Shown piece by piece: positions 1 through 5,314 of a stretch of DNA of 11,562 nt. Numbering within the stretch: position 1 is the stretch's first letter; each line of letters begins with the position of its first letter. Made by a program: the position numbers and the translations under genes. Origin of the DNA: CAYWBU01 sp942491525 (GTDB lineage Bacteria; Desulfobacterota; Desulfomonilia; UBA1062); contig CALOBW010000041.1 of the NCBI GenBank assembly GCA_942491525.1, positions 1 to 11,562 on the forward strand, written 5' to 3'. The notes below the pieces were generated by a model. That model was given only the letters and a program-made list of their open reading frames with translations, searched no databases and was not told the origin of the DNA.

Positions 1-1
1 A

Positions 2-235
2 ACAGGTCTTCGGCACCACCTCTCGCGATCGACTCAATCCTGGTCCGACCGCCAAAGAGAGGCTGTCGAGGCTGCGGGAGACCCCGATGCCCGCTTTGTC
101 AGCAGGGTCGCCGGTCACCTCATCACGGCCGTCAGTGAGGAGCGCTTGCGGGCCCTGGTCCTCGCCGCGTTCGTCCTTCTGGTCGCAGCCGATATGGTTC
201 TCAGTCGGTCTCTCCGTCGATCAACCCGGGAGTGA
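2..235 (+). CDS. C-terminal end of an unidentified protein with a membrane tail (partial)
   Basis: Frame 2 is open from the window edge to a TGA at 233-235, giving 77 codons of a gene whose start lies outside the window. Third codon positions are strongly G or C, as expected for a real gene in this GC-rich part, and no competing frame looks as good. The soluble part is Arg/Glu/Ala-rich (RQREAVEAAGDPDARFVSRV). It is followed by one hydrophobic segment (about residues 50-66, ALVLAAFVLLVAADMVL) and a short basic tail, RSLRRSTRE. This looks like a single C-terminal membrane anchor with the basic tail probably in the cytoplasm. The last 35 bases overlap the end of the convergent membrane-protein gene. 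I do not recognise the family and assign no function. Confidence 0.55.
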   Translation, partial: TGLRHHLSRSTQSWSDRQREAVEAAGDPDARFVSRVAGHLITAVSEERLRALVLAAFVLLVAADMVLSRSLRRSTRE

Positions 236-1121
236 AAAGGTCGAAGCCCGGGTCGAACTGGGCCAAAAACTCCACACTGAACAACCGATAGGCCACCCAG
301 ATCGGCAACATGATCACCGTACCGATGAAGGGCAGAGCGACGACGCAGCAGGTGAGCACGCAAATCAGACTGAAGAAGACCGCGAAACAGAGCCCCAACC
401 CGATGACGAACAAGGCGTAGAGGAAGAAGGGCAGTGGCCGGGTCTTCAGCCACGGCAGGAAGTAGCGCCAGGCCTCGGTCGCCTTGATTTCGAACTTGTA
501 CATGATGGGGATGACAAAACCTTCCAGCATCAGCGCCACGAAGGCAGCGACAATTCCGAACGCGATCATCACCAGGATGCCGAGGACCATGGCCGCATAC
601 GACAGACCCGCAAGGGCATCCGAGAACGAGAACGTGGCTGCCGGCGCCAGAAACAACAGGATCAGAATCATGACAATCAAACCGCAACAGACCACATATC
701 CGAGACGCCACAGGAAGAGGGAGTTGCCGAGTTCACGCAGACGGTGCCACGGCTCGACGATCTCGGCCCGATTGTGAACGACGTTGTCGAGGAAGATGAA
801 TTTGGAACGCGACGACAGCCACAGGATCACCAACAGGATTGCGGCCACCGCCATGATGACGACGAAGAGCAGTGGTAGCCACAGCAGGAGATTACTGGCG
901 CCCTCCCAGGAGCCCCCATGCGAGCTGAACGGCGCCGCGCCGTTGAAATCGTTGTTGTCCACGACCCACTTCCAGCCGCCGCCTCCGGAGCCGTCCGCCA
1001 AGCCCGCGAGCCAGGCTGAAAAGCCGAGGACAATCCACTTTGAGAGGTCAAAGGGCCGCCACAGGATGTGCTTCATCCTTTCCCATGCCAGGTTGAGCGG
1101 CGCGAAATATGCAATCTGCAT
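201..1121 (-). CDS. Polytopic membrane protein, DUF7544-like, function unknown
   Basis: This intact 306-residue protein has about six predicted membrane segments, roughly at residues 27-43, 79-102, 140-162, 168-204 (probably two) and 230-281 (probably two). The N-terminus (FAPLNLAWERMKHILWRPFDL, then KWIVLGFSAWLAGL) and the following Gly-rich stretch (GSGGGG, 45-50) resemble a widespread family of uncharacterised bacterial membrane proteins that I associate with DUF7544; this is from memory. A cytoplasmic-looking loop (103-135) contains RSKFIFLDNVVHNRAEIVEPW, and a second loop holds KFEIKATEAWRYFLPWL. The start is well supported: GGGAGG lies five bases before the ATG at 1121. The gene appears monocistronic, with repeat-rich DNA upstream and a convergent gene overlapping its end. 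No enzymatic motif is visible; a structural or transport role is possible but not shown. Confidence 0.85.
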   Translation of the reverse strand: MQIAYFAPLNLAWERMKHILWRPFDLSKWIVLGFSAWLAGLADGSGGGGWKWVVDNNDFNGAAPFSSHGGSWEGASNLLLWLPLLFVVIMAVAAILLVILWLSSRSKFIFLDNVVHNRAEIVEPWHRLRELGNSLFLWRLGYVVCCGLIVMILILLFLAPAATFSFSDALAGLSYAAMVLGILVMIAFGIVAAFVALMLEGFVIPIMYKFEIKATEAWRYFLPWLKTRPLPFFLYALFVIGLGLCFAVFFSLICVLTCCVVALPFIGTVIMLPIWVAYRLFSVEFLAQFDPGFDLFTPGLIDGETD

Positions 1122-1314
1122 CGGTCCTCCCGTCGGTGGTCCCGCCGATTGTAGCCGGAGCGGCTCGATTTCGGCGATTCACCGGTTCGCTGGTCGGCGT
1201 CGATCTGGCGCCTTCCAACCCCTCAAACGCGAACAATCACCCCAGGGTTCGCGATTTGACCGCAATCGGTGTCAAAGCAACGTCAAAGCGGGGCGACCAC
1301 ACACCCGGAGAAAC

Positions 1315-1349
1315 CGCAGATAACGCAGATAACGCAGATAGACGCAGAT
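1315..1349. repeat. Tandem CGCAGATAA array, four units
   Basis: Units lie at 1315-1323, 1324-1332, 1333-1342 (CGCAGATAGA) and 1343-1349 (truncated). They are followed at 1368-1393 by a related ACAAAGACACAAAG stretch. Short repeats of this style are scattered through intergenic DNA of many environmental bacteria, with no settled function that I know of. They have no spacers, so this is not a CRISPR array. Confidence 0.85.
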
Positions 1350-1407
1350 CCATCGCATCGCCGCAGCCACAAAGACACAAAGTCGTCACGAAGTCCCCGC
1401 TTCGGAA

Positions 1408-1443
1408 TTCAACGCAAAGGCGCAGAGGCGCAAAGGCGCAAAG
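1408..1443 (+). repeat. 36-base GCAAAG/GCAGAG inverted repeat, left copy
   Basis: It begins TTCAACGCAAAG and ends GGCGCAAAG. It matches the reverse complement of 1817-1852 at 34 of 36 positions; the two differences are G versus A in the two internal GCG/ACG units. It belongs to the widespread environmental repeat type built from (A/G)CGCA(A/G)AG units. Confidence 0.9.
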
Positions 1444-1475
1444 AGGATAGGCGGTGCTCGAGGGAACGGCGAGGT

Positions 1476-1499
1476 CCTGGCCGTCGAATGACGGCCAGG
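1476..1499. repeat. Perfect 10-bp hairpin with GAAT loop
   Basis: CCTGGCCGTC (1476-1485) pairs perfectly with GACGGCCAGG (1490-1499) across the loop GAAT. Either strand can fold. There is no T-tract on either side, so a canonical intrinsic terminator is unlikely. The 3' arm shares its last four bases with the base of the next hairpin. Confidence 0.85.
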
Positions 1500-1566
1500 T
1501 ACCGCTGGACAAGGGGTGTCGCCTCAAACGCCAGCGTTTGGAGCGACACCCTCTTCCAGCGGCCTG
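1496..1566. repeat. Long multi-stem hairpin (about 71 bases)
   Basis: Stems nest as CAGG/CCTG (1496-1499 with 1563-1566), then CCGCTGGA/TCCAGCGG (1502-1509 with 1555-1562). Next come GGGTGTCGC/GCGACACCC (1514-1522 with 1543-1551) and AAACG/CGTTT at the tip. Small internal loops separate the stems. Twenty-six base pairs in one structure are far beyond chance, and the layout resembles a folded RNA or a palindromic mobile repeat. Confidence 0.85.
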
Positions 1567-1585
1567 CGCTCTGAGAGCGCATGCC
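1561..1585. repeat. 7-bp hairpin with three-base loop
   Basis: TGCGCTC (1565-1571) pairs with GAGCGCA (1575-1581) around TGA. The stem is extended by GGC/GCC (1561-1563 with 1583-1585) after one mismatch. It abuts the foot of the previous long hairpin. Confidence 0.7.
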
Positions 1586-1658
1586 TCGCCTCCGACATAT
1601 TGAGTTTTGACCCTGGGGCTCGAACGACCGTGTTCCGGAAGCCACAACCCAGGCGGAT

Positions 1659-1682
1659 CCGACGCGCTTCCGGGCGCGTCGG
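1659..1682. repeat. 9-bp GC hairpin
   Basis: CCGACGCGC (1659-1667) pairs perfectly with GCGCGTCGG (1674-1682) across a TTCCGG loop. No T-tract follows on either strand. Confidence 0.75.
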
Positions 1683-1720
1683 CCGGGGAGGGGTTCGTCC
1701 GTGAGGGATGCTTGCATCCA

Positions 1721-1744
1721 TCCCGGGCGGACACTTGCCCGGGA
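1721..1744. repeat. 8-bp hairpin, possibly alternating with an overlapping fold
   Basis: TCCCGGGC (1721-1728) pairs with GCCCGGGA (1737-1744). A competing fold pairs GTCCG (1697-1701) with CGGAC (1728-1732), enclosing GGATG/CATCC (1706-1710 with 1715-1719). The two folds cannot form together, because 1728-1732 takes part in one and sits in the stem and loop of the other. Confidence 0.65.
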
Positions 1745-1747
1745 GGC

Positions 1748-1779
1748 GGCGATCACCAGATCGCCGGCGGTGCCGCCGG
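1748..1779. repeat. Two adjoining GC hairpins
   Basis: GGCGATC (1748-1754) pairs with GATCGCC (1759-1765) across ACCA. Immediately after, CCGGCG (1764-1769) pairs with CGCCGG (1774-1779). The two share bases 1764-1765. Confidence 0.65.
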
Positions 1780-1816
1780 TCACCTCGGGCAATTCATCTC
1801 CCGTCGGGACCGCGCC

Positions 1817-1852
1817 CTTTGCGCCTTTGCGTCTCTGCGTCTTTGCGTTGAA
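1817..1852 (-). repeat. 36-base GCAAAG/GCAGAG inverted repeat, right copy
   Basis: This is the reverse-complement partner of 1408-1443 with two substitutions in 36 bases. Together the copies bracket the hairpin-rich core of about 373 bases, an arrangement like the terminal repeats of a small non-coding element, although no transposase or target duplication is evident. Confidence 0.9.
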
Positions 1853-1873
1853 AACACGGGTCCGGAATCTGGG

Positions 1874-2494
1874 TCAATACGGGTGATCTGTGGGCACTTG
1901 CGATGGCTTGTCGAGGCTTTGTGCAAGGAGCTCGGCGATGTGGAGGGGACGGGCGTCGGTGAGGTCGCCGATCTGGTGGCGGCAGCTGGTCCCGGAGGCC
2001 ACCACCCTCGTCCCATCTGGCAGGTCCTCGATCAGCCTCACCAGCGGTTCGGCCACCTGGTGCGACAGCTCCCGGTGGTCGGTGAGCATGCCGAAGGCGC
2101 CGGCCATCCCGCAGCACCCGGTCTCCAGCCACTCGGGTGAGGTGTCCGGCAAGCGCTCGAGCAGGCCGATGACCCGATTCGCGTCCGACAACGCCTTGGC
2201 GTGGCAGTGTCCGTGGACCGCGACCGATCCGATCTCCGCCGTCAGGGGTAGAGCGTCGGGATCCTTGTCGAGGAGATCGCCCAAGAAGTCCTCGAACAGC
2301 ACGCACCGCGCGGCCACTTCCTCCGCTTCTGCGATGCCGAGCTGGAGGTACTCATCCCGAAACATCGACCAGCACGAGGGCTCGAGAAAGACGATGGGAT
2401 CGGGAAAACCCGCCAGAAGACCGGATGCTGTGTTCCGCCGGATCGCCGGACCTCGTCGAGCAGACCGCGACTGGCGGCGGGCCGACCGCAACAC
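1874..2494 (-). pseudogene. Second CCG domain (C-terminal end) of the broken dehydrogenase
   Basis: Genuine sequence starts near 2419 with LLAGFPDPIVFLEPSCWSMF; residues before it are out of frame. It carries the conserved EPSC, the segment HGHCHAKAL, the second CCG motif TGCCGMAGAFG and the closing SGTSCRHQI of GlcF/HdrB-like CCG modules, then a short tail ending SLDKPSQVPTDHPY. The tail after LLAQSL is encoded by DNA similar to the nearby intergenic repeats, so the native C-terminus may once have been different. With the two upstream fragments it completes one fused dehydrogenase. Confidence 0.75.
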
Positions 2495-3234
2495 TTTCGT
2501 CCGGTCGCCAGGGCCACCTCGTAGCCTGCAGCCTCGAGAACCGCCACCGCCGAACGCCCGATCGCAGGCTCGTGGTACCGCACCCAGGTGTCATCCCACA
2601 GGATCACCCGACCACGGCTGCCGGCGCCGCTCGCGGTCCTCCGGCGGAACCAGGCGTCGAAACGACGCCGAGCAAAGGGGGGCAGCGGCGCGGCGGCGTC
2701 GAAACCAAAGAATTTTTTCAACAACCGACGGATCGCGCGGTTCCCCAACAGCCGGTTGGCAACTCCCGGCACGAGGGTCCCCAGGCGACCCAGGAGATCC
2801 GCCGACGCGATCATCCGGTCCGTCAGTCCAACGCCGTGCCGACGGTGGCGGGCGTACCTGAGCTCGGCCTTGAGCCGCGCCATATCGACGTTTGAAGGGC
2901 ACTCGGTAGCGCATGCCTTGCACGCGAGACAGGTGCCGAGAACCTCGTCGAGCTCGGCGCTGTCAAGAGTGGAGGCGTCTTTGAATCTGCCCTCGAGGGC
3001 GGCGCGGATGATGTTGGCTCGACCTCGGGTGGAAAGGGCCTCGTCGCCGGTGGCGGCGAAGGTCGGGCACATGGTCGGCGGTTCCTTGCGGCATCCCCCG
3101 CACCCGTTGCACTGCTCGAGGTTGTCGATCAAGCCATCGTCGCGTCCGACCCACTCGAAGGCCTCAGCAAACGGCAGGGTGAAGTTCGGACCCGGCACCG
3201 AGCCGGAGGTCGCGATCGATGCGAAACCGCCCAT
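2242..3234 (-). pseudogene. Fe-S ferredoxin and first CCG domain of the broken dehydrogenase
   Basis: This middle fragment overlaps the flavin part by 71 bases because of the first frameshift; its nominal ATG at 3234 is probably not a native start. It carries two [4Fe-4S] binding motifs of the bacterial ferredoxin type: C42-x2-C45-x2-C48-x7-C56 (CNGCGGCRKEPPTMCP) and C102-x2-C105-x2-C108-x3-C112-P (CLACKACATECP). A linker rich in Arg and Leu follows, and then the first CCG cysteine-rich domain (KCCGRPAASRG), which in relatives helps bind an Fe-S or heterodisulfide-type centre. True homology stops near 2440. The residues after DEVRRS (GGTQHPVFWRVF and on to the stop) are out of frame and look unlike any family member. 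Confidence 0.75.
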
Positions 3235-4693
3235 CGCCGAAGACCTTGCCCGGGTTCATGACGCCGGTGGGGTCGAAGAGGGCCTTGAGATCGAGGCTCG
3301 CCGCCATCAGATCGGGACCGATGTGGGCTTCGAGGTACTCGGCGCGGGCCATGCCGACGCCGTGTTCGGCGGCCAGCGATCCGTTGAAGAGTCGGCACAG
3401 TTCCGACACCTGGTCGGCCACTTCCCGTAGCTTGGTGATGTCCTCCACTCGGTGAAGATCGAGGACCGGCCGCACGTGGAGCTCTCCCGAGGCGGCGTGA
3501 CCATAGAACGAGGCTTCCAGACCCAGCGGTCCCAGGATTCGGCGGAGTCCGGCCACGTACTCCGGCAAACGCTCCGGCAGGACACAAACATCCTCGATCC
3601 CGGGGACCGGTTTTGCCGGCCCCTTGCGGCTCGTCACCAGCGACAGTCCGGCGCGGCGCAAACTCCACACCAACCCCGCTTCAGCCGCAGTCGTGCACGC
3701 CAGCGATCGCAGTCCGATGCGGCGGCGAAGGAGTTCGGCCAACCGGTCGCCGTCGTCGTCAAAGAACTCCACCAGGAGAATTGCGTTGCACGGATCTTCG
3801 TCGAGCCGAAGAAAGTCCCTCGCAGCACGAAATGCCCGCTGGCCCCGGGTTTGATCGAAGACCGCGGCATCGAGATGCTCGATCGCCGCCGTCTCGAGGT
3901 CGGAAATTTCGACGGTTGCCCGCAGCGCCTCTTCCACCGATGCAAAGAAGATCACTCCCAGGCTGCGCCGGGCCGGACGCAGGACCACCCGAACAACCGC
4001 CGAAACGACGCCGGCAAGCGTGCCCTCGCTGCCGGCGACGATCTGGGTCAAATCTCCCGGGGAGCGCAGAGCCCTGTCGAGACCGTAGCCCGGCCACCGC
4101 TTGACCAGACCTGCGGGCAGGCGAAGGGCGATCTCCTCTGAATTGTCCGCAAGCAACCGATCGGCCGCATCACGGATGTCGGGGAGGCCCTCCTCGCCCA
4201 CCCCCACCCTCGCGATGGTGCCATCCGTCAAAACCACCTCGAGGGCCGCGAGATGGTCGGCAGTGGTGCCGTAGACGGGAGCGTGGGCGCCCGAGGAGTT
4301 ATTGGCGATCATGCCGCCGAGGGTCGCCCGCGACGAGGTCGCCACGACCGGGCCAAACCAAAGACCGTGAGGGGCGAGGAAAGCGTTGAGTTGATCGAGG
4401 ACCACACCCGCGCCGACGTGGACGGGTTCTGGAGGTCGAGCTGGGCAGGGGCGGGCGGCGCCGCCCGCGAGACCGGTGCCCGCTCCCCGCGGCGAGACCT
4501 CGACACCGCTGCCGGCTGCGGCACAGATCAGCATCGCGGCTTCCCCGGCCGAACGCGGAAAGGCCACAGCCGCAGGTTCGACGCGATAGATGGAGGCATC
4601 CACCGCGTATAGAAACCGGGTGAGCTGGTCCGTCCGGACCTCGCAACCTGAGTTTCTCAGCGCCTCGATCTGTGGTGCGGTCAGTTCAGCCAT
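3164..4693 (-). CDS. FAD-binding oxidase part (GlcD-like) of the broken dehydrogenase
   Basis: These 509 codons form the flavin half. The FAD-binding PP-loop is PRGAGTGLAGG (68-78), followed by VGAGVVLDQLNAFLAPHGLWFGP (from about 93) and the FAD-contacting stretch IANNSSGAHAPVYGTT (129-144). The C-terminal FAD-oxidase domain shows GHAASGELHVRP, AEHGVG and the closing LFDPTGVMNPGK. These mark it as a member of the FAD_binding_4 / FAD-oxidase C family, which oxidises 2-hydroxyacids. Two oddities stand out. Residues 79-91 (AARPCPARPPEPV) replace what is normally a longer strand-loop-strand between the PP-loop and VGAG, implying a deletion of perhaps 15-20 residues. The last residues, HPAVC, come from the frameshift that cuts off the Fe-S half. 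An aquaporin fragment lies just upstream. Confidence 0.85.
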   Translation of the reverse strand: MAELTAPQIEALRNSGCEVRTDQLTRFLYAVDASIYRVEPAAVAFPRSAGEAAMLICAAAGSGVEVSPRGAGTGLAGGAARPCPARPPEPVHVGAGVVLDQLNAFLAPHGLWFGPVVATSSRATLGGMIANNSSGAHAPVYGTTADHLAALEVVLTDGTIARVGVGEEGLPDIRDAADRLLADNSEEIALRLPAGLVKRWPGYGLDRALRSPGDLTQIVAGSEGTLAGVVSAVVRVVLRPARRSLGVIFFASVEEALRATVEISDLETAAIEHLDAAVFDQTRGQRAFRAARDFLRLDEDPCNAILLVEFFDDDGDRLAELLRRRIGLRSLACTTAAEAGLVWSLRRAGLSLVTSRKGPAKPVPGIEDVCVLPERLPEYVAGLRRILGPLGLEASFYGHAASGELHVRPVLDLHRVEDITKLREVADQVSELCRLFNGSLAAEHGVGMARAEYLEAHIGPDLMAASLDLKALFDPTGVMNPGKVFGDGRFRIDRDLRLGAGSELHPAVC

Positions 4694-4815
4694 CGGGGCA
4701 TTCTACAGCGGGACCACCAGAGGGCCCGAAAAAGGACCTGCGCGGTCGGGGCTTCCTCTCCGCCCAACACCAGCGAGAACGTGCCCACGAATTCCGCTCC
4801 AAGTCGCTTGGACAT
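4681..4815 (-). pseudogene. N-terminal remnant of an aquaporin (AqpZ-like)
   Basis: GGAGG lies five bases before an ATG at 4815, and the first 19 codons read MSKRLGAEFVGTFSLVLGG. That is the opening of the first membrane helix of MIP-family water or glycerol channels (compare AEFxGTFxLVxGG of AqpZ). The next residues in the family, normally CGSAV..., are missing. Here the frame continues as EEAPTAQVLFRALWW and stops at 4681, overlapping the dehydrogenase start by 13 bases. A normal aquaporin has about 230 residues and two NPA motifs, and neither motif is present. The simplest reading is a deletion that removed the rest of the gene and placed its start in front of the dehydrogenase; the surviving promoter and ribosome binding site might now drive that gene. 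The match rests on only 19 residues. Confidence 0.6.
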
Positions 4816-4873
4816 CGAAACCTCCATTATTTGTTTGACGATTCTGGAGTCAGACACTAGCATCGACCGATGA

Positions 4874-5170
4874 TCAGACGCTCGCGCCGTATCCCCGACG
4901 ACCTCGCGCCCAACAGAGGAATGTTTCAAAATTTTTGTAGAGTATCTCAGCCGGGGTGTAGCCCGTCATCTGTAGAATGGATGGTGTGATGAAGGTTGTG
5001 TTGAAATCCATGTCGGTTGTCCAGATGACGTCTTTGGTGTGGTTGGTCACCAGTTGGAAGTGGGTGTCAATCTTTGCCAGAGAGATGTTCATGTTGAGCA
5101 GGTTGCGCCTCTGATGTTCATACTGGGTCAGGAGCTCTTTGTAGGCGCTTTTGTAATCCATATGATCCAT
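4874..5170 (-). pseudogene. Truncated PAS-domain sensor protein, N-terminal part
   Basis: The start ATG at 5170 follows AGAGGGA at good spacing; a second ATG in frame (5161, MDYKS) is possible. Residues 1-35 are polar and probably helical (SAYKELLTQYEHQRRNLLNMN). From about residue 36 a PAS fold begins: THFQLVTNHTKDVIWTTDMDFNTTFI, then the signature ITPSILQMTGYTPAEIL and KNFETFL. Relatives are input domains of sensor histidine kinases or diguanylate cyclases, with the effector domain following. Here the PAS sequence stops at about residue 86, and WARGRRGYGASV up to the stop is encoded by the GC-rich DNA across the junction. The gene is therefore broken at the join, so its effector type cannot be known. 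It is divergent from the manC-like gene. Confidence 0.75.
4905..4918. other. Compositional and gene-content junction
   Basis: Left of this point the sequence is GC-rich (CGACGACCTCGCGCCC); right of it is AT-rich (TTTCAAAATTTTTGTAGAG). The PAS gene coming from the right is cut here within its domain. No insertion-sequence end, tRNA or obvious repeat marks the site. Confidence 0.7.
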
Positions 5171-5211
5171 GAGTTATCCCTCTATATACTGTTATATAAA
5201 GATTTACATAG

Positions 5212-5240
5212 ATTCTACTAAATGCTGTTTATAATTGCAA
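5212..5240 (-). promoter_or_regulatory. Probable sigma-70 promoter of the PAS gene
   Basis: On the minus strand TTGCAA (5240-5235) and TAGAAT (5217-5212) are separated by 17 bases. The -10 box matches consensus at five of six positions and the -35 at four. It sits about 40 bases upstream of the start codon in AT-rich DNA. Confidence 0.45.
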
Positions 5241-5257
5241 ACTAATTATAGTCCTGG

Positions 5258-5287
5258 TTGACTCGAAGTATTTGTTTTCGTTAGAGT
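5258..5287 (+). promoter_or_regulatory. Possible promoter of the manC-led gene run
   Basis: TTGACT (5258-5263, five of six) and TAGAGT (5282-5287, four of six) are 18 bases apart and lie 27 bases before the manC-like start. This is the only reasonable candidate seen for the plus-strand genes, and the -10 is weak. Confidence 0.35.
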
Positions 5288-5314
5288 CTAGCAAATTTTA
5301 TCAAAGGTGGAACT

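Larger units (their letters stand above)
1122..1873. other. Gene-free, repeat- and hairpin-rich intergenic stretch
   Basis: No credible gene lies between the start of the membrane protein and the end of the dehydrogenase. Open frames exist on both strands, but they run straight through the repeats and translate to low-complexity strings such as LCAFAPLRLCVE, a known hallmark of spurious proteins made from GCAAAG/GCAGAG-type repeats. From left to right it holds a probable promoter zone for the membrane protein (1122-1300, no clear boxes seen), the CGCAGATAA array, the first 36-base inverted repeat, a series of hairpins from 1476 to 1779, and the second inverted repeat. Both neighbouring genes are on the minus strand, so the hairpins could also serve as the transcription end of the dehydrogenase. 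No T-tract follows any of them. Confidence 0.75.
1874..4693 (-). pseudogene. Fused FAD-linked oxidase / Fe-S dehydrogenase, frameshifted
   Basis: The three open stretches listed separately below join into one protein of about 940 residues, the usual size of single-chain FAD-binding plus (Fe-S)-binding dehydrogenases (relatives of E. coli YdiJ and of the GlcD+GlcF pair). Such enzymes oxidise a 2-hydroxyacid such as D-lactate, glycolate or D-2-hydroxyglutarate and pass electrons through Fe-S clusters to the respiratory chain. Removing one base from the G run at 3177-3179 joins ...GSELH to LPFAEAFEW. Removing one base near 2438-2439 and one near 2415-2420 gives ...DEVRRSAEHSIRLLAGFPDP, which reads like intact relatives as I recall them. 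Three apparent one-base insertions in one gene point either to real decay or to uncorrected sequencing indels. The final codons run into repeat-like sequence (CACAGATCACCCG on the minus strand). No clear ribosome binding site precedes the ATG at 4693. Confidence 0.75.

Noticed and set aside
87..878. Long plus-strand open frame rich in Gln, Asp, Glu and His
   Set aside because: It lies opposite the well-supported membrane protein (201-1121), and its composition is the mirror of a hydrophobic protein read backwards. It has no ribosome binding site or domain.
1315..1349. CRISPR array
   Set aside because: Units are 9-10 bases and contiguous, with no unique spacers, and there are no cas genes in the window.
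1476..1499. Intrinsic terminator of the dehydrogenase
   Set aside because: The stem is strong but no T-tract follows on the minus strand, and it is nearly 400 bases past the stop, with other hairpins in between.
1237..1792. Several minus- and plus-strand open frames in the repeat region, with strings such as LCASAPLRLCVEF
   Set aside because: They are translations of the GCAAAG/GCAGAG and CGCAGATAA repeats and of palindromes. Frames are open on both strands because the repeats lack stops.
1890..2861. 323-codon plus-strand frame opposite the dehydrogenase
   Set aside because: It is antisense to clearly homologous CCG-domain sequence, is Arg/Pro/Ser-rich, and shows no recognisable domain.
4681..4929. 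82-codon minus-strand frame starting at 4929 as the aquaporin start
   Set aside because: Its first 38 residues cross the compositional junction and have no aquaporin similarity. The ATG at 4815 with GGAGG is the credible start.
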